From NCBI GenBank assembly GCA_023055425.1, contig JALGPY010000001.1, positions 112,635,057-112,699,056 of the forward strand: a stretch of DNA of 64,000 nt, given 5' to 3'. The stretch is from Linanthus parryae. Its lineage: Eukaryota > Streptophyta > Magnoliopsida > Ericales > Polemoniaceae. Shown here piece by piece: positions 45,646-57,214 of the stretch. Each line of letters starts with the position of its first letter. Positions within the stretch are counted from its first letter, which is position 1. The notes beneath the pieces were generated by a model that did no database searches, was not told where the DNA came from, and was given only the letters and a program-made list of their open reading frames with translations. The position numbers and the translations under genes are program-made.

Positions 45646-46902
45646 TTACTCATCCTCACTCGGCGGAACCGGATACTCAAATTCATCCTCCTGGAACCAC
45701 GGATCCGCCGTCGGGACCGGTGGAACAAACTCCCTCGCCGCCTGACCACTCGACTGTATGACCCACTGGCCCACCATCTGGATTAATCCACCCAGCTTCG
45801 CCTGATTGTCCCGAGTGTGGGCAAACTGGCGTCTTCTCTCGATTCTATCCCGGGCCAGCTCCTCTCTCAGGTGGTCATAGGCAACCTGGTTATCAAACCT
45901 AGAGGTTTTCATCCTCCTACCCTTGCCCTTCTTCCTTGCTGTCTCATCAAACCTATGCCACTTCCTAGCAGTAAACGGTTTCAAATCCATGTCTCTCCCA
46001 ATGACTACTTCGGAAGTTTTGGCTAGGTGAGTAAGCAAGCAAGTATGACCGGGACCCAACTTGTTAGTCCTCGACACCCTCTCAAGACAATTCTCCCAAA
46101 TCAGTTTAGGGATATTGATTCTAACCCCGGTGTAAAGACAGAGAGCCCAGACCGATAGGCGGAAAGTGTAACTAGGGTTTCGTGTGATTCCCAAAACCCA
46201 GTTCTCTAGCAATTCACAGCACCACCTTGCCTCCGGCCTATAATGCTTCTTTTCGGCCTTCCAATGAATCACCTCCCCTTTTCTGTCCCATGGATCTACC
46301 CCTTTCGCAAAACAGAATGCATTCAAACGAGACCAAAGATTCTCACTACGAAGAACAGTCTCGTACCCACAACCCTCTTTCAATGCAGGGAAACCCATGG
46401 CCAAAGCGATAGTCTCTGGCGTGAAGACTATCCACTCGTTCCGACAGTACACAAGACGAGGGTCTTGGCTCTCACCATCTTTTGAATAACGCAAATTGAC
46501 ACAAAACTCTCGCGCAATATGCGAACTAGACGGCCCTACTAGCTTAAACCAATTGGTAAGCTTCTCGCGCTCAAAAATTTCCTTGATTGCTTGAGGCATG
46601 TCCTCGTGCAATGGAAATGCCTTTTCGGACTGCCCGTTCTTAGTCAAGTAGGTATCTTTGCGAGAGTCAATATGGGACTCGTAAGTGACGAAACGGAAGC
46701 TATCATAGCACCCGGGCCCAACACTACTGTCTTTCAAATTAACCTTAGCCTTTCGTCGGCCTACAATGCCCGGTTTAGCCGGGAAAGGGGCATTCAAGAT
46801 AGCATATTGGGGAATGGGCGGTATTTCTAATTGAGGCTCGCCCGACCCCGATGCTTCTTGCGAAGTACCCTCGCCCGTCTTCCGTTTCTTTCCACCCGCC
46901 AT
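45646..46902 (-). CDS. Athila third ORF (env position, plant transposon protein-like)
   Basis: An open frame of 418 codons lies between pol and the 3' LTR. I chose the start at 46902 (MAGGKKRKTGEG) because it opens a basic, polar N-terminus as in related Athila proteins. An in-frame ATG at 46995 would add 31 residues with a hydrophobic run (LSFLFLLEIVFL). The body has no clear enzyme motif. It reads like the putative plant transposon protein domain found in many Athila elements, with WFKLVGPSSSHIAREF and WVLGITRNPSYTFRLSVWALCLYTG segments, and ends in an acidic YPVPPSEDE tail. The function is unknown. The position is that of env in retroviruses, but without the alternative start no signal peptide is evident. 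Confidence 0.75.
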   Translation of the reverse strand: MAGGKKRKTGEGTSQEASGSGEPQLEIPPIPQYAILNAPFPAKPGIVGRRKAKVNLKDSSVGPGCYDSFRFVTYESHIDSRKDTYLTKNGQSEKAFPLHEDMPQAIKEIFEREKLTNWFKLVGPSSSHIAREFCVNLRYSKDGESQDPRLVYCRNEWIVFTPETIALAMGFPALKEGCGYETVLRSENLWSRLNAFCFAKGVDPWDRKGEVIHWKAEKKHYRPEARWCCELLENWVLGITRNPSYTFRLSVWALCLYTGVRINIPKLIWENCLERVSRTNKLGPGHTCLLTHLAKTSEVVIGRDMDLKPFTARKWHRFDETARKKGKGRRMKTSRFDNQVAYDHLREELARDRIERRRQFAHTRDNQAKLGGLIQMVGQWVIQSSGQAAREFVPPVPTADPWFQEDEFEYPVPPSEDE

Positions 46903-47579
46903 TAAGAATACAATTTCAAGTAAAAACAAGAAACTCAACTTTTGTGCACGTGACAAGAAGTGTGTACTGAATGAAACACGTAGGCACGTAAGCAAATAAT
47001 TCCTAGGACTCTACGCAATCGCCCCCAAGCACGCTACTAAGCGCAACAAAAAATAATTGGGCTTTTACTCAATTTGTGCCTAGGACTCGAATATTGAAAT
47101 AACAAGTTTAGAGTGTACCTACGTGTCCGGAGCAAGTCTTACGGACACAAAAATTTCAGAATTTGACAAACCGGGCTGATTTTGAGGTTGCCGGAAGAAT
47201 TTGTCGAAACTTTGAATTGGTTGATGCTCCGTACTCCTTGTGTAGTCCCCGTTAGCGTTGCCTTCTTGACCGCTAGCTGAATCAAGCTCTAATTCGTCCA
47301 ATTTCTCAATTCTTGCTTCAAAACCCTAGTTTCTTCTTCCTCTGCTTTCTCTCTCGTCTCTCAAGCTCACTTAAAACCACCTTGCAATCCTTGTTCTCCT
47401 CTGAATGGCGAGCAAAACCTTGGGTTGTTTGCTGAATTTGGTGAAGAAACAAGGGAGGAGGGCGATTTGGTGATGTCGCGGCTATGGAGGAGAAGAACTG
47501 TTGAAGATGAAGAATGAAGAAGAGGACGATCTGCTGTTGTCTTCAACCAAGCTTGTGAGCTAAAAGTCCATATTGCACT

Positions 47580-48112
47580 TAAGAAGTAACCTCATGGTTG
47601 TTATCCGTGTATGGCTAAAACTGTCAATCTGCCCGATGTCTTCGTGCGAAGACAAATGTCTTCGTGCGAAGAGTCTTCGTACGAAGACAATTTGTCTTCG
47701 CACGAAGGTCTTCCTATATAGATACTGCATAGTGTTATAGGAAGACAACTTCAGAGCTCAAAAATTTTTCTAAGTACAAAGTCTTCGTACGAAGACAATT
47801 GTCTTCGTACGAAGACAATGCTGGAGCTTGCCAAAAACATCCTTTTCGTCAAATTTTCGCGTATCCGATCATGCCTTTGCTTTCCAAAGGATCTCCTCGA
47901 CCTCGAGACTCCCTTTTTACCTTAAAACACTCCCAAAATCCGGGGAGTATTTCATTTGTCACTTTCACGCGTTCCAAGGCACGTTTTGCATTTCCGGATG
48001 CTTTTGGCCTCGTTTTACTCGCTAAAGCATCCTTTTTGGCGTAACTTCTTCATCCGGACTCCGATTTGTGCGATCCACCTGTCTACAGAAAGCTCTCAAC
48101 CACCCCCACACG
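47580..48112 (-). repeat. LTR-like block inside the Athila element
   Basis: This internal stretch parallels part of the LTR. A first palindrome cluster is at 47638..47707. It is followed by AAGGTCTTCCTATATAGATACTGCA, where the LTR has AAGGCCTTCTTACTTAGATACTGCA. The second cluster is at 47781..47816. At its far end GCTCTCA is followed by ACCACCCCCACAC, matching the LTR/polypurine junction GTTATCA|ACTACCCCCACAC. Outside the palindromes it has diverged much more than the two LTRs have from each other. Confidence 0.65.
47638..47816. repeat. Internal palindrome array
   Basis: GTCTTCG(T/C)(A/G)CGAAGA(C/G) units start at 47638, 47658, 47673 and 47693, then 47781 and 47801. The 20-15-20 and 20 spacing is the same as in the LTR arrays. 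Confidence 0.93.
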
Positions 48113-48593
48113 TTGGCACTATTCAATCCTTATTTCAGTCTGTCCTTCAAAATTTCACCTCGTAATCCGTGCCGGCGTGCTAGCTTTCTCCGTTCACTAA
48201 TTAAATTCTTGCGCAAATCAAGACGGGGAGTCCGGGAACATGATCTTCCCCAGGTGCGTGTGTTGAATAGGTGCAAGAAATGGCTTCTATCTTCAATTCC
48301 TTCACTTCGGATCCCGATACGCGTATTGGGCTGCAAATCTTGACTTTTTACTCTGTCTCGCACGCGCGCATCAAGAAGGGGGATCCGAAATAGGCCTTTC
48401 ACCTCGTATTCCTGCACATACTCATTGGAAATATTAAATCCACTCTCTCGCACCTCTCAATGAAATCAAACAGAATAAAAATTAGGAAACAGTATTAAAA
48501 CCTACTCTAAAGCAATAAATAGGTTGGGTTGCCTCCCAACAAGCGCTTTGTAATTTAAGGTCGACGGCCCGACCCAGTTACCTCAGAGATTTC

Positions 48594-49239
48594 TCAAGTT
48601 GCGGGAGTTGCATGAAGCCACTCAATGACTCCAATGAAATTCCCGTCCACGTACGGTTTCGCTCTCTGTCCATTCACCTTAAACATGTTCCCATTTGCAT
48701 CCTCTACCTCAAGAGATCCCCATGGATAAACTGCAGTAATCGTGTAGGGACCACTCCACCTAGATTTCAATTTCCCTGGAAACAGCTTTAGTCTGGCATT
48801 GAAGATCAATACTTTATGTCCTACCTTGAAGTCTCTCGGGATGATGTGCCTGTCGTGCCACAGTTTTGTCCTCTCCTTATAGATTCTCGCACTTTCATAC
48901 GCCATCAGTCGAAATTCTTCAAGTTCGAGTAGTGCTTGCTTTCGTAGCTCACCTGAGAGCTTAGCGTCCAAATTGATCTTTTTCAAGGCCCAGAATGCCT
49001 TGTGCTCAAGTTCCACCAGAAGATGACATGACTTCCCAAATACTAACTGGTAGGGAGACATGCCTAAAGGAGTCTTGTAAGCAGTCCTATACGCCCATAA
49101 GCTATCATCTAAATGCAGAGACCAATCCTTGCGTCCCGGGTTGACTGTCTTCTCCAGAATCCCTTTTATCTCTCGGTTAGAAACTTCTGCTTGCCCATTC
49201 GACTGCGGATGATAAGCCAGTGATATCTTATGCGTCTTT
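48594..49239 (-). pseudogene. Athila integrase C-terminal part
   Basis: This frame continues the gag-pol polyprotein after the solo LTR, starting within one copy of the AAAGA (minus strand) target duplication. It carries the catalytic glutamate region ([17 protein letters not shown]), the [27 protein letters not shown] segment, and a C-terminal [18 protein letters not shown] domain, and stops at 48594. The part upstream of 49239 in the same frame is solo-LTR sequence. It is cut off from its N-terminal half, so it is not functional as it stands. Confidence 0.93.
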
Positions 49240-50670
49240 TGTTGGAATAGATGCCCTAGAGGCAATCTAGTTTAGTATGAATTTGTAATTGGCTAGAAAT
49301 TCATTTATTATTTATTGGATATTTAATATAATGAAGTCCTTAGATTTACAATTGTGTTGTTTATCTTAAATATCCCTAGTCAAGTATAATGATTAAATGG
49401 GACAATCATCTATAGACTAGTATGGGGTTGGATTGATATGGAGATATCACGATCCAACACATAGGTGTACATTACGGAATGTTGCACTGGATTGACCCAT
49501 TACCGAGAAGGCTACATACACGTTATGTTGAGTCACAAGTGCTTCTCGGGTACAATGGTATTGTCATCCTTAGACTTGAAGTCACTAGATATTCTAGTTG
49601 TGGATCATTGTGATCTTGGTAGCGTTAAACGCTACACCGTAACTGGGTAGTTATAAAGGCGTGTACTGGATACAATGAGAAGCAAGCTTAGAGATCGTAG
49701 TGGACGTAGAGAGGATTTGCCCCTCCCACATAACGGGAGCAAATATCCAAGGCCACTCGAGGATAGTGCTTATAGAATGTCTGGCCAGACTCAAATAAAT
49801 CAATATATGGGATATTGATGTTATTTGCATGAATAAGGCTATTCCATGGATCGAGAAACTAGGGATTGGATATACGAGTGTGACTTGTATGTCTCATGTC
49901 CAATCCGGATATGGAGGCAAAGGGATGAGACAATTACTTGTACAAGGTTGTCTAGATGACTATTCTATTAGTTGGCTAGAATGGATGTTTTGCTAGAAAC
50001 CGCTCCATATTAGCAAAGAGTTGCTACCAACTAGATAGAACCTATGGGGTCACACGCTATATAGAGTTGTACTAGATTGTGGAATTAATTAATTGGATTA
50101 ATTAATTAGAAGGATCACTTTGCAAACCCTTGCAAACTTAGTAGGGACTAATTTGCAAGGAAGGGACTAAATTGAACTCTAGTAGGACTAGAATAAGTCC
50201 TTTAGGTAGTTGACAAGGAGTTGTTGGACTATATAAAGGACCCTCCTCCTTCCTTCCCTACACACATTATGCTCTAGAGAGATCATAAAAAGAGTAGGAG
50301 AGAACAAAGGAGAGAGAGAGAGCAAGCAAAGAGGGACGCCGCCCCTATTGCCGCCGCCCCTTGTCCCCGACGCCACAAAGGGCCGAGCCCCCTTTTGGTG
50401 TCTCGTTTTGCGTGATTTCTTCACCCTCCTTTCAATCCGGGCTAGCACCAAGGAGATTGGAGATCTAGGAACAACTCTAGGCGTGGATCAACTATAGAGA
50501 ACGTGACACTATTCGCGTTTGAAGTCATCAAGGAGAACCCAAAGGTGTGTTTATGATTTCTTACCTTCACTATCGTTATGCATCTAGACTTGTGATCCTT
50601 GGAGGGTTTTGCATGGTTGTTTGTTTGATTATGCTTCCGTTTGCGCGATCCATGAATCAAAACCCTACAT
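49240..50670 (+). repeat. Angela/BARE-like solo LTR in the integrase
   Basis: This 1431-bp insert starts TGTTGGAATAGATGCCCTAG and ends AACCCTACA. The perfect 5-bp duplication TCTTT flanks it at 49235..49239 and 50671..50675. The opening GGAAT..ATGCCCTAGAGGCAA matches the known start of Angela/BARE copia LTRs, on which the family call rests. It has its own TATA box and no internal region. It is therefore a solo LTR left when an inserted Angela-like element recombined between its two LTRs. Confidence 0.9.
50230..50237 (+). promoter_or_regulatory. TATA box of the solo LTR
   Basis: TATATAAA followed by GGACCCTCC and a C/T-rich leader, two thirds of the way into the LTR. It points along the plus strand, antisense to the Athila pol. 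Confidence 0.7.
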
Positions 50671-53600
50671 CTTTACCCCATATTTGCTCAAGACATTGGC
50701 AAAGACTTTATTCACAAAATGCGATCCTTCATCACTGATTATGGCTCTGGGAGTTCCAAACCGTGTAAAAATGCTCTTACGCACGAATCTCTCTACAGTA
50801 GCTCCATCGTTTTTGGGGCAAGCCATTGCCTCCACCCACTTGGTCACATAATCCACAGCTAACAGTATATAAAGATTGCCAAGTGAAGACGGGAATGGTC
50901 CCATGAAATCAATGCCCCAGACATCAAAGGGCTCTACTTCCAACACGAAATTTTGAGGCATCTCGTTTCGGTTGGAGATATTGCCGGTTCTCTGACATCG
51001 ATCACATTGCTGTACAAATAGATGAGCATCTTTATGTAAAGAAGGCCAGTAAAATCCACTTTGCAATACCTTTGCCACAGTACGCGTTTTGCCAAAATGT
51101 CCTCCGCAATTCAATTCGTGGCAGTGTCTAAGAATGTCCAAAGTGTCTGGCTCAGCTACGCATCTTCTTAACACATTGTCAGCTCCCAACCTAAACAAAT
51201 AAGGGTCATCCCAGAAATAGTGTCGTGCATCTGCGAAAAATTTCTTTTTCTGATGGAAAGACATGTCTTTCGGGACAATCTTGAGCGCCTTGAAATTTGC
51301 CAAATCCGCAAACCAAGGCACAGCTGCTACCACTACCATAAGTTGTTCATCTGGAAAATCTTCTCTAATCGGCACATCTTCTTGTTTTTCGTTATCTAGT
51401 CGTGACAAATGGTCTGCAACAACGTTCTCTACACCCTTTTTGTCCTTTATCACTATGTCAAACTCTTGCATTAGCAACACCCATCGGATCAATCTAGGCT
51501 TCGCATCCTTCTTTGCAAGAAGATATTTGAGGGCTGCATGGTCCGTGAAAATAGTCACCTGAGAACCCACAAGGTATGGACGAAACTTGTCCAATGCGAA
51601 GATATTAGCCAACATCTCTTTCTCCGTGGTGGCATAATTAACCTGTGCAGTATTAAGAGTACGACTGGCATAGTAAATTACATGAGCTACCTTGTCTTTC
51701 CGCTGTCCCAGCACTGCTCCCACCGCGTAATCGCTAGCATCACACATAAGTTCGAACGGTAAGGTCCAGTCTGGGGTGGCTATAATGGGAGAACTAATCA
51801 GCTTTTTCTTGAGCAAATCAAAAGCTGTATTGCAGTCGTCATTGAAATCAAACACGGCATCTTTCTCAAGCAAACCAGATAAAGGCTTTGTTATTTTCGA
51901 AAAATCCTTAATGAAGCGCCGATAGAAACCTGCATGTCCCAAGAAACTCCGTACCCATTTGACAGACGTAGGGTAAGGAAGCTTCTCAATCACCTCAATC
52001 TTCGCCCGGTCTACCTCTAAACCTTTACTGGAGATCTTGTGCCCCAATACTATTCCCTCGGTCACCATGAAATGGCACTTCTCCCAGTTGAGCACTAGGT
52101 TGGTGTCAATACATCTGTCCAGTACCCGAGCTAGCTGCTGGAGACAGTCTTCGAACCCATCACCATAAAGCGAAAAATCATCCATGAAGACTTCAAAATT
52201 TTGCTCCATCATGTCTGAGAAGATAGACATCATACACCTCTGAAACGTAGCTGGGGCATTGCATAGCCCAAAGGGCATGCGTCTGAATGCAAAAGTCCCA
52301 TATGGACAAGTAAATGTCGTCTTCTCCTGGTCAGCTGGCTCAATCGCTATCTGATTATACCCAGAATTTCCATCCAAAAAGCAGTAGTGTGAATGGTGAG
52401 CCAGCCTATCAAGCATCTGGTCCACAAATGGGAGGGGAAAATGATCCTTCAAAGTGGCATCATTGAGTTTGCGGTAGTCCATGCAAACTCTCCACCCAGT
52501 AACGGTACGGGTGGCAATTTGATCACCTTTTTCCCCTTCCACCACAGTTATACCTCCCTTCTTGGGGACACATTGTACCGGGCTAGTCCACGTGCTGTCG
52601 GAAATCGGATAGATGATACCTGCTTCCAACCATTTAAGCACCTCTTTCTTCACCACCTCCTGCATGTGAGGGTTGAGGCGGCGCTGAAATTGAACCACCG
52701 GCTTCTTGTCTTCCATGAGCCTGATCTTATGCTGGCAAACTGTGGGGCTGATCCCCTTAATATCTGCTATGGTCCATCCCATAGCTGCTTTCCTCTTCTG
52801 TAGTACCTTGAGAAGCTGCTCCTCCTGTTCCCTGTCCAAACATGCAGACACAATCACAGGTAAAGTATCATTAGATCCCAAGTATAAATATTTCAAATGA
52901 ACAGGTAAAGGCTTTAATTCTAAAACAGGAGCAGTAATAAGAGAAGGAGTAAGAATCTTCCTGCTTCCCTCATTAAAGAGGGGTAATGGTGGGCGCCAAT
53001 GAACATCTAAAGCTTGCTCTTTCTCGCTGGAATCAAGTAGAGCAAGCTCCTCATATAGTTGCTCCAACAAAATATCGTCCTCCTCGTCCAGCGTGTATGC
53101 CTCCACCCCAAAGCACTGCTCGCTCACCGCGTATGCGGGAAACTTCATAGCCTCAAATACATTGAAGGCCACCTTCTCATCGTTGATCTGCATAGTCAGC
53201 TCCCCATTGGCCACATCAATGATAGTCCTCCCAGTAGCCAGGAATGGGCGGCCCAAAATAAGAGGAACATCATCGTCAGCCTCCATGTCTAAGATCACAA
53301 AATCCGCTGGGAAGATGAGTCCTTCAACTCTCACTAATACATCTTCTAAAACACCCCTGGGGCGTTTTATAGTGCGATCAGCCATCTGCAAGCACATCCT
53401 GGTAGGCTTAGGATCTCCCACACCAAGTTGCTCAAAAACCGACGTGGGCATCAAATTAATACTTGCACCAAGATCACATAATGCCCTCCCATGAAATGCG
53501 TCTCCCAATGTAACAGGAATGATGAAACCGCCCGGATCTTTCATCTTCTTTGGTAGCGCCTTTTCCACAACTGCGCTACACTCCTCATTCAGAGTTACGG

Positions 53601-55524
53601 TTTCAAAGTCATCCATGCGCCTCCGATTAGAAAGGAGGTCCTTGAGAAATTTGGCATATTTAGGCATTTTTGAAATGGCCTCCGCAAAAGGTATATTAAT
53701 GTGCAGTTTCTTAAAGATATCCACAAATTTCTTGAAATGCTTGGCATCCTCTTGACTCTTTAATCTTTGCGGGTATGGCACTCGCACACTGTATTCCTCC
53801 CTTGGCTTCTGTTTCTCATCCGACTTCCTCACCGTGTCCTTTGATTGGGGATTCACGGTAGGCACGGGAATCTCTTCATCCAAGGCTTTCTCAGTGGCCT
53901 TAGTCGCCTCAGCTCGCGCGTGGCTAGGATATGGGGGATCCTCAGTAGTGATGCCACTGCGAGTTGTGATGGCGTTTAGCTGCTCATTAGGAGTGATGGT
54001 ATTTGCTGGAAGCATACCTGGTGGAAGCTTGATATTTTGATTGGCGATCTGCCCAATCTGAGTCTCGTGGCTTTTCATTGTGGCTTGTATTGAGACAATC
54101 GTGCTCTCCATCCTGTCTTGATTAGCTAGGAGCTTTCTCAATAGAGCATTCGTCTCTTGATCTTCTTTTTGTGGAGCCTGCTGTTGTGGAACTTGCCTTT
54201 GCGCTTGATATGGAACATTGGGTCTCTGACCGGGTGCATATAATCCACTGTTCGGATTGGCATAGCTGAAGTTGGGATGATTACGATTGTTGGGATGATA
54301 GGTGTTAGGCCATTGCTGCTGTCGCATAAAATTCACATCTTCAACACTATTATCATATCCCTGGCTTTCATCTGCTAGTAGTTCACCCATGGGCTTCTGT
54401 GATGGAGGGTGCATACCGTGAAATGCTGAGGTCATGGATTCCAGCTTTTGTTCCATCGATTCAATCTTGTTGACTAAGGATGCATCCCCCGGTTTGGAGT
54501 ACCTACGCGTTTCAGTTCCTGTAGACTCTCTCTTTGACGCGTTGTTCAGCAGATCTTGAGCTCGCTGTGCTCCAAGTCCCATAAAATTACCTCCAGCTAG
54601 CATATCTAACTGGTCAGCTGTCTCCTTGTCTAATGCAGTGTAGAAATAATGGAAGAGCTTGTGCCATGGCTCTCCATGATTCGGACATCTACGGAGAATT
54701 TGGCTGAACTTCCTCCACGCATCTCCCAACGAGCTGTCTTCATCCTGAGTGAATTTTGCAATCTCAGCCATCTGCTGAGCGACTCTGGATGGTGGCAAAT
54801 ACTTTCTCAGAAACTCATGACAACAATCCGCCCATGTCACTATGCTACCAGCTGGCAGCTCCATAAGCCACTTCTTGGCTTTTCCAGATAAGGAGAAGGG
54901 AAATAGTAATAGCTTAACTGTTTCATCTGGAACTCGTTGGTCGTGCAGAGTTGATGTGATTTGCTCAAATACCAGCAGATGGTGATTGGGGTCATCTCCT
55001 GGAGCTCCGTTGAATGCGCACTCATCACGAACCATATTGATCATATGTTGGCGCAACTCGAAGTGTTGGGCATTGATCTGTGGCCTGACAATGGTAGGCT
55101 GATAACACGCTGGAGTAGTCCTGAAATAATCCACCATAGGGCGTTCTTCAATCTCAGCATTGTTCTGCCTGTTGTTTTCCCCATTATTCCCATTATTGTT
55201 CCCACCGATGTTCGCCACTTGTGCCCCCACACCAGGACGTGGTTGTGGATTTAGGGGAGCCAAGTGATCCATCCTTGCCTGCATCTCAGCCATTTGAGCT
55301 CTCACCTTCTTAGCTTCCGCGGCTCTGTTTGCAGCCTCCTCTACAGCTGCAGCTCTAGCTGCTTCCGCATCCTGCATACCTTTGCGGATCCTCTCAAACT
55401 CAGCTCTCGTCTCTTCATCCATAACTACTGAGCTTGAATTCCTCTTGTCTCTACGCTGTGCTTTTAATAAGGATTCCGGGTCTTCAAACGTTGGATACAA
55501 AGGCTCGTCTCGAGAACGGGTCAT
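50671..55524 (-). CDS. Athila gag-pol, open up to the solo LTR
   Basis: An unbroken frame of about 1617 codons starts at ATG 55524. Residues 35-90 are an Ala/Glu-rich coiled coil. Gag occupies about 130-340 (LPAGSIVTWADCCHEFLRKY). The protease DLGAS motif is at 684-688. RT spans about 950-1130, with VCMDYRKLND and catalytic FMDD at 1113-1116 (52177..52188). RNase H follows at about 1256-1376 (MCDASD, FTDHAAL). The integrase zinc finger is at about 1467-1510 (HCHELNCGGH, CDRC). Integrase core aspartates are in WGIDFMG and IISDEGSHF. No CCHC knuckle was seen in gag. The frame is truncated before the catalytic glutamate by the solo LTR, so only gag to RNase H could be made intact. Confidence 0.95.
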
Positions 55525-55637
55525 GCACCGTGTAAATCAACCTGAAATCACGAAATACGCAAAACGTAGGTGAGTAACGGATATAAACAATAAATTAAAA
55601 TCCCTAAGGCTAGGAATTATAACTAATTTAGCCGAAG

Positions 55638-55655
55638 TCCCCGGCAACGGCGCCA
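55638..55655 (-). other. Athila primer-binding site (tRNA-Asp)
   Basis: On the minus strand TGGCGCCGTTGCCGGGGA, six bases inside the 5' LTR, is complementary to the 3' end of plant tRNA-Asp, the usual primer for Athila/Tat elements. Confidence 0.94.
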
Positions 55656-55661
55656 AAAACT

Positions 55662-57214
55662 TGACACACTCCAACTGCAAGTGTACAGTTGTCGTGTGTA
55701 GTAATAAACCGGAAATCCGGGTTGTCGAACCCAAGGGACTTTGTGTAAATTAATTACTATTCTAAACCTTATGTGGGCACGTCGCAAGTTGTGTTTTTAT
55801 CTAATTCTAAGAAAATAAACGCAATATTCTCAATTAACCAAGTGAAATAGTTCACGATTAATAAAGAATGAATTTTAGGGTTTTATCAAATAAGAGAAAA
55901 GTACCGGGAATTCTCTAGGTTCACTAGGTTGATCTAAATTTATATTTTGATTTGTAAAACAACCACGTGTCATTCACTATTAATCAAGCAATATTAAACT
56001 TACCGAGTTACCAAGCAAGTTCACTATACTTAAACTAAACCAAACCGAGTTACCAAGCCTAATTTAGCTTTAAGCATGCATTAAGACCATAATTCTACTT
56101 TAACGATCCTAGTTAACGATGCCGAGTTACCAAACATTGATACGACTAGGTGGATTATTCAATTTACCGACTAATTCTCACGGAGTTACCACGTGAAAAC
56201 TAATTGAGTTTATCTCTACGTTAGCTACTCGCAAAGATAATATAATTATGAACGTAAATAATTCATAATAGTGAATAAACACGTGAGATTAAGCTAGAAC
56301 ATGCATTACAATCATCAAAACATCAACTTTAGATCAAACCCTAGCTACACCAAACGAGAATTCCCAGCAAATAGTGTTTAGCTACTCATATTCATAATCA
56401 AAACGACAAGTCTAATGAGTTTAAACATAAAAATCAAGAAAAGAAGAGAGTTTAGAATCCAAACGAATGATCCAAAGCTCCTAAGCTCTCCCAAAAGCTT
56501 CTTGATCTCCAAAAGATATCTCTAATGTCAAAAACTACTGAAAAAGTCGACCTAGAATGCTTAAATACGTTTCCATAATCTTATTACAAAGTTTGGATAA
56601 ACTACGAAAAAGCCCCGGAAAAATTCTGCACTTCCAGCGATCTCTTCGTACGAAGACATTTGTCTTCGCACGAAGAGTCTTCGTACGAAGACAACTGCTC
56701 TTCGTGCGAAGGCCTTCTTACTTAGATACTGCAAGCATGTTTAGGAAGACATTTTTGCCGAGCCAAAATTTGGCTAAGTATATTGTCTTCGTACGAAGAC
56801 ATTTGTCTTCGTACGAAGACCCTCTGTTCCAGCCCTCTTTTCTTTGACTTTCTCTTCCTTCCTTTGACTTTCTCCTTCCTTCCTTCTTCCATTGACCTTC
56901 CTTTGAGTTCCTTTGACTTTCTCCTTACTTTTGACTTTCCTTTGAGTTCCTTGTTTCCGAAGTTCGCTTCTATATCCCGCATGATCCTCCAAGCCCTGTT
57001 TTCCTGCGAATCACAACACGAAAACACAACCCGCGATCATATCACAATAAAAGCTCAAAAATCTAAAGAAACGCCCGGATTTAACAAGTAATGCATATGA
57101 ACTCACACTATCACATTTAGGCTCAATTTACTCAAAAGACGACGAATTCTCCATGATAAGCACGCAAAACGTAGAAATAAAAGGCATAAAATAACTCCGA
57201 AAACGGAGTTATCA
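55662..57214 (-). repeat. Athila 5' LTR
   Basis: Near-identical to 41744..43296 along all 1553 bp, including both palindrome arrays (56642..56820). Confidence 0.97.

Larger units (their letters stand above)
41744..57214 (-). mobile_element. Athila-type Ty3 retrotransposon (15.5 kb)
   Basis: LTRs 41744..43296 and 55662..57214 are both 1553 bp and differ at only three positions that I could find. A perfect GGGAG duplication flanks the element (41739..41743 and 57215..57219). The interior on the minus strand holds a tRNA-Asp primer site, an uninterrupted gag-pol frame in the order gag, protease, RT, RNase H, integrase (RT before integrase, as in Ty3), a third ORF in the env position, and a polypurine tract. 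The only obvious lesion is a 1431-bp solo LTR in the integrase. The element sits inside an older LINE. Confidence 0.96.

Noticed and set aside
46903..46995. Upstream ATG of the Athila third ORF with a hydrophobic stretch as signal peptide
   Set aside because: The later MAGGKK start resembles related proteins and the upstream codons lack a clear signal-peptide cleavage region. Kept as an alternative only.
50188..50451. Minus frame in the solo LTR
   Set aside because: It lies antisense to the LTR leader and has no domain; a by-product of composition.
51263..53494. Several plus-strand frames of 75-136 codons opposite the Athila pol
   Set aside because: They are shadows of the long conserved minus-strand polyprotein.
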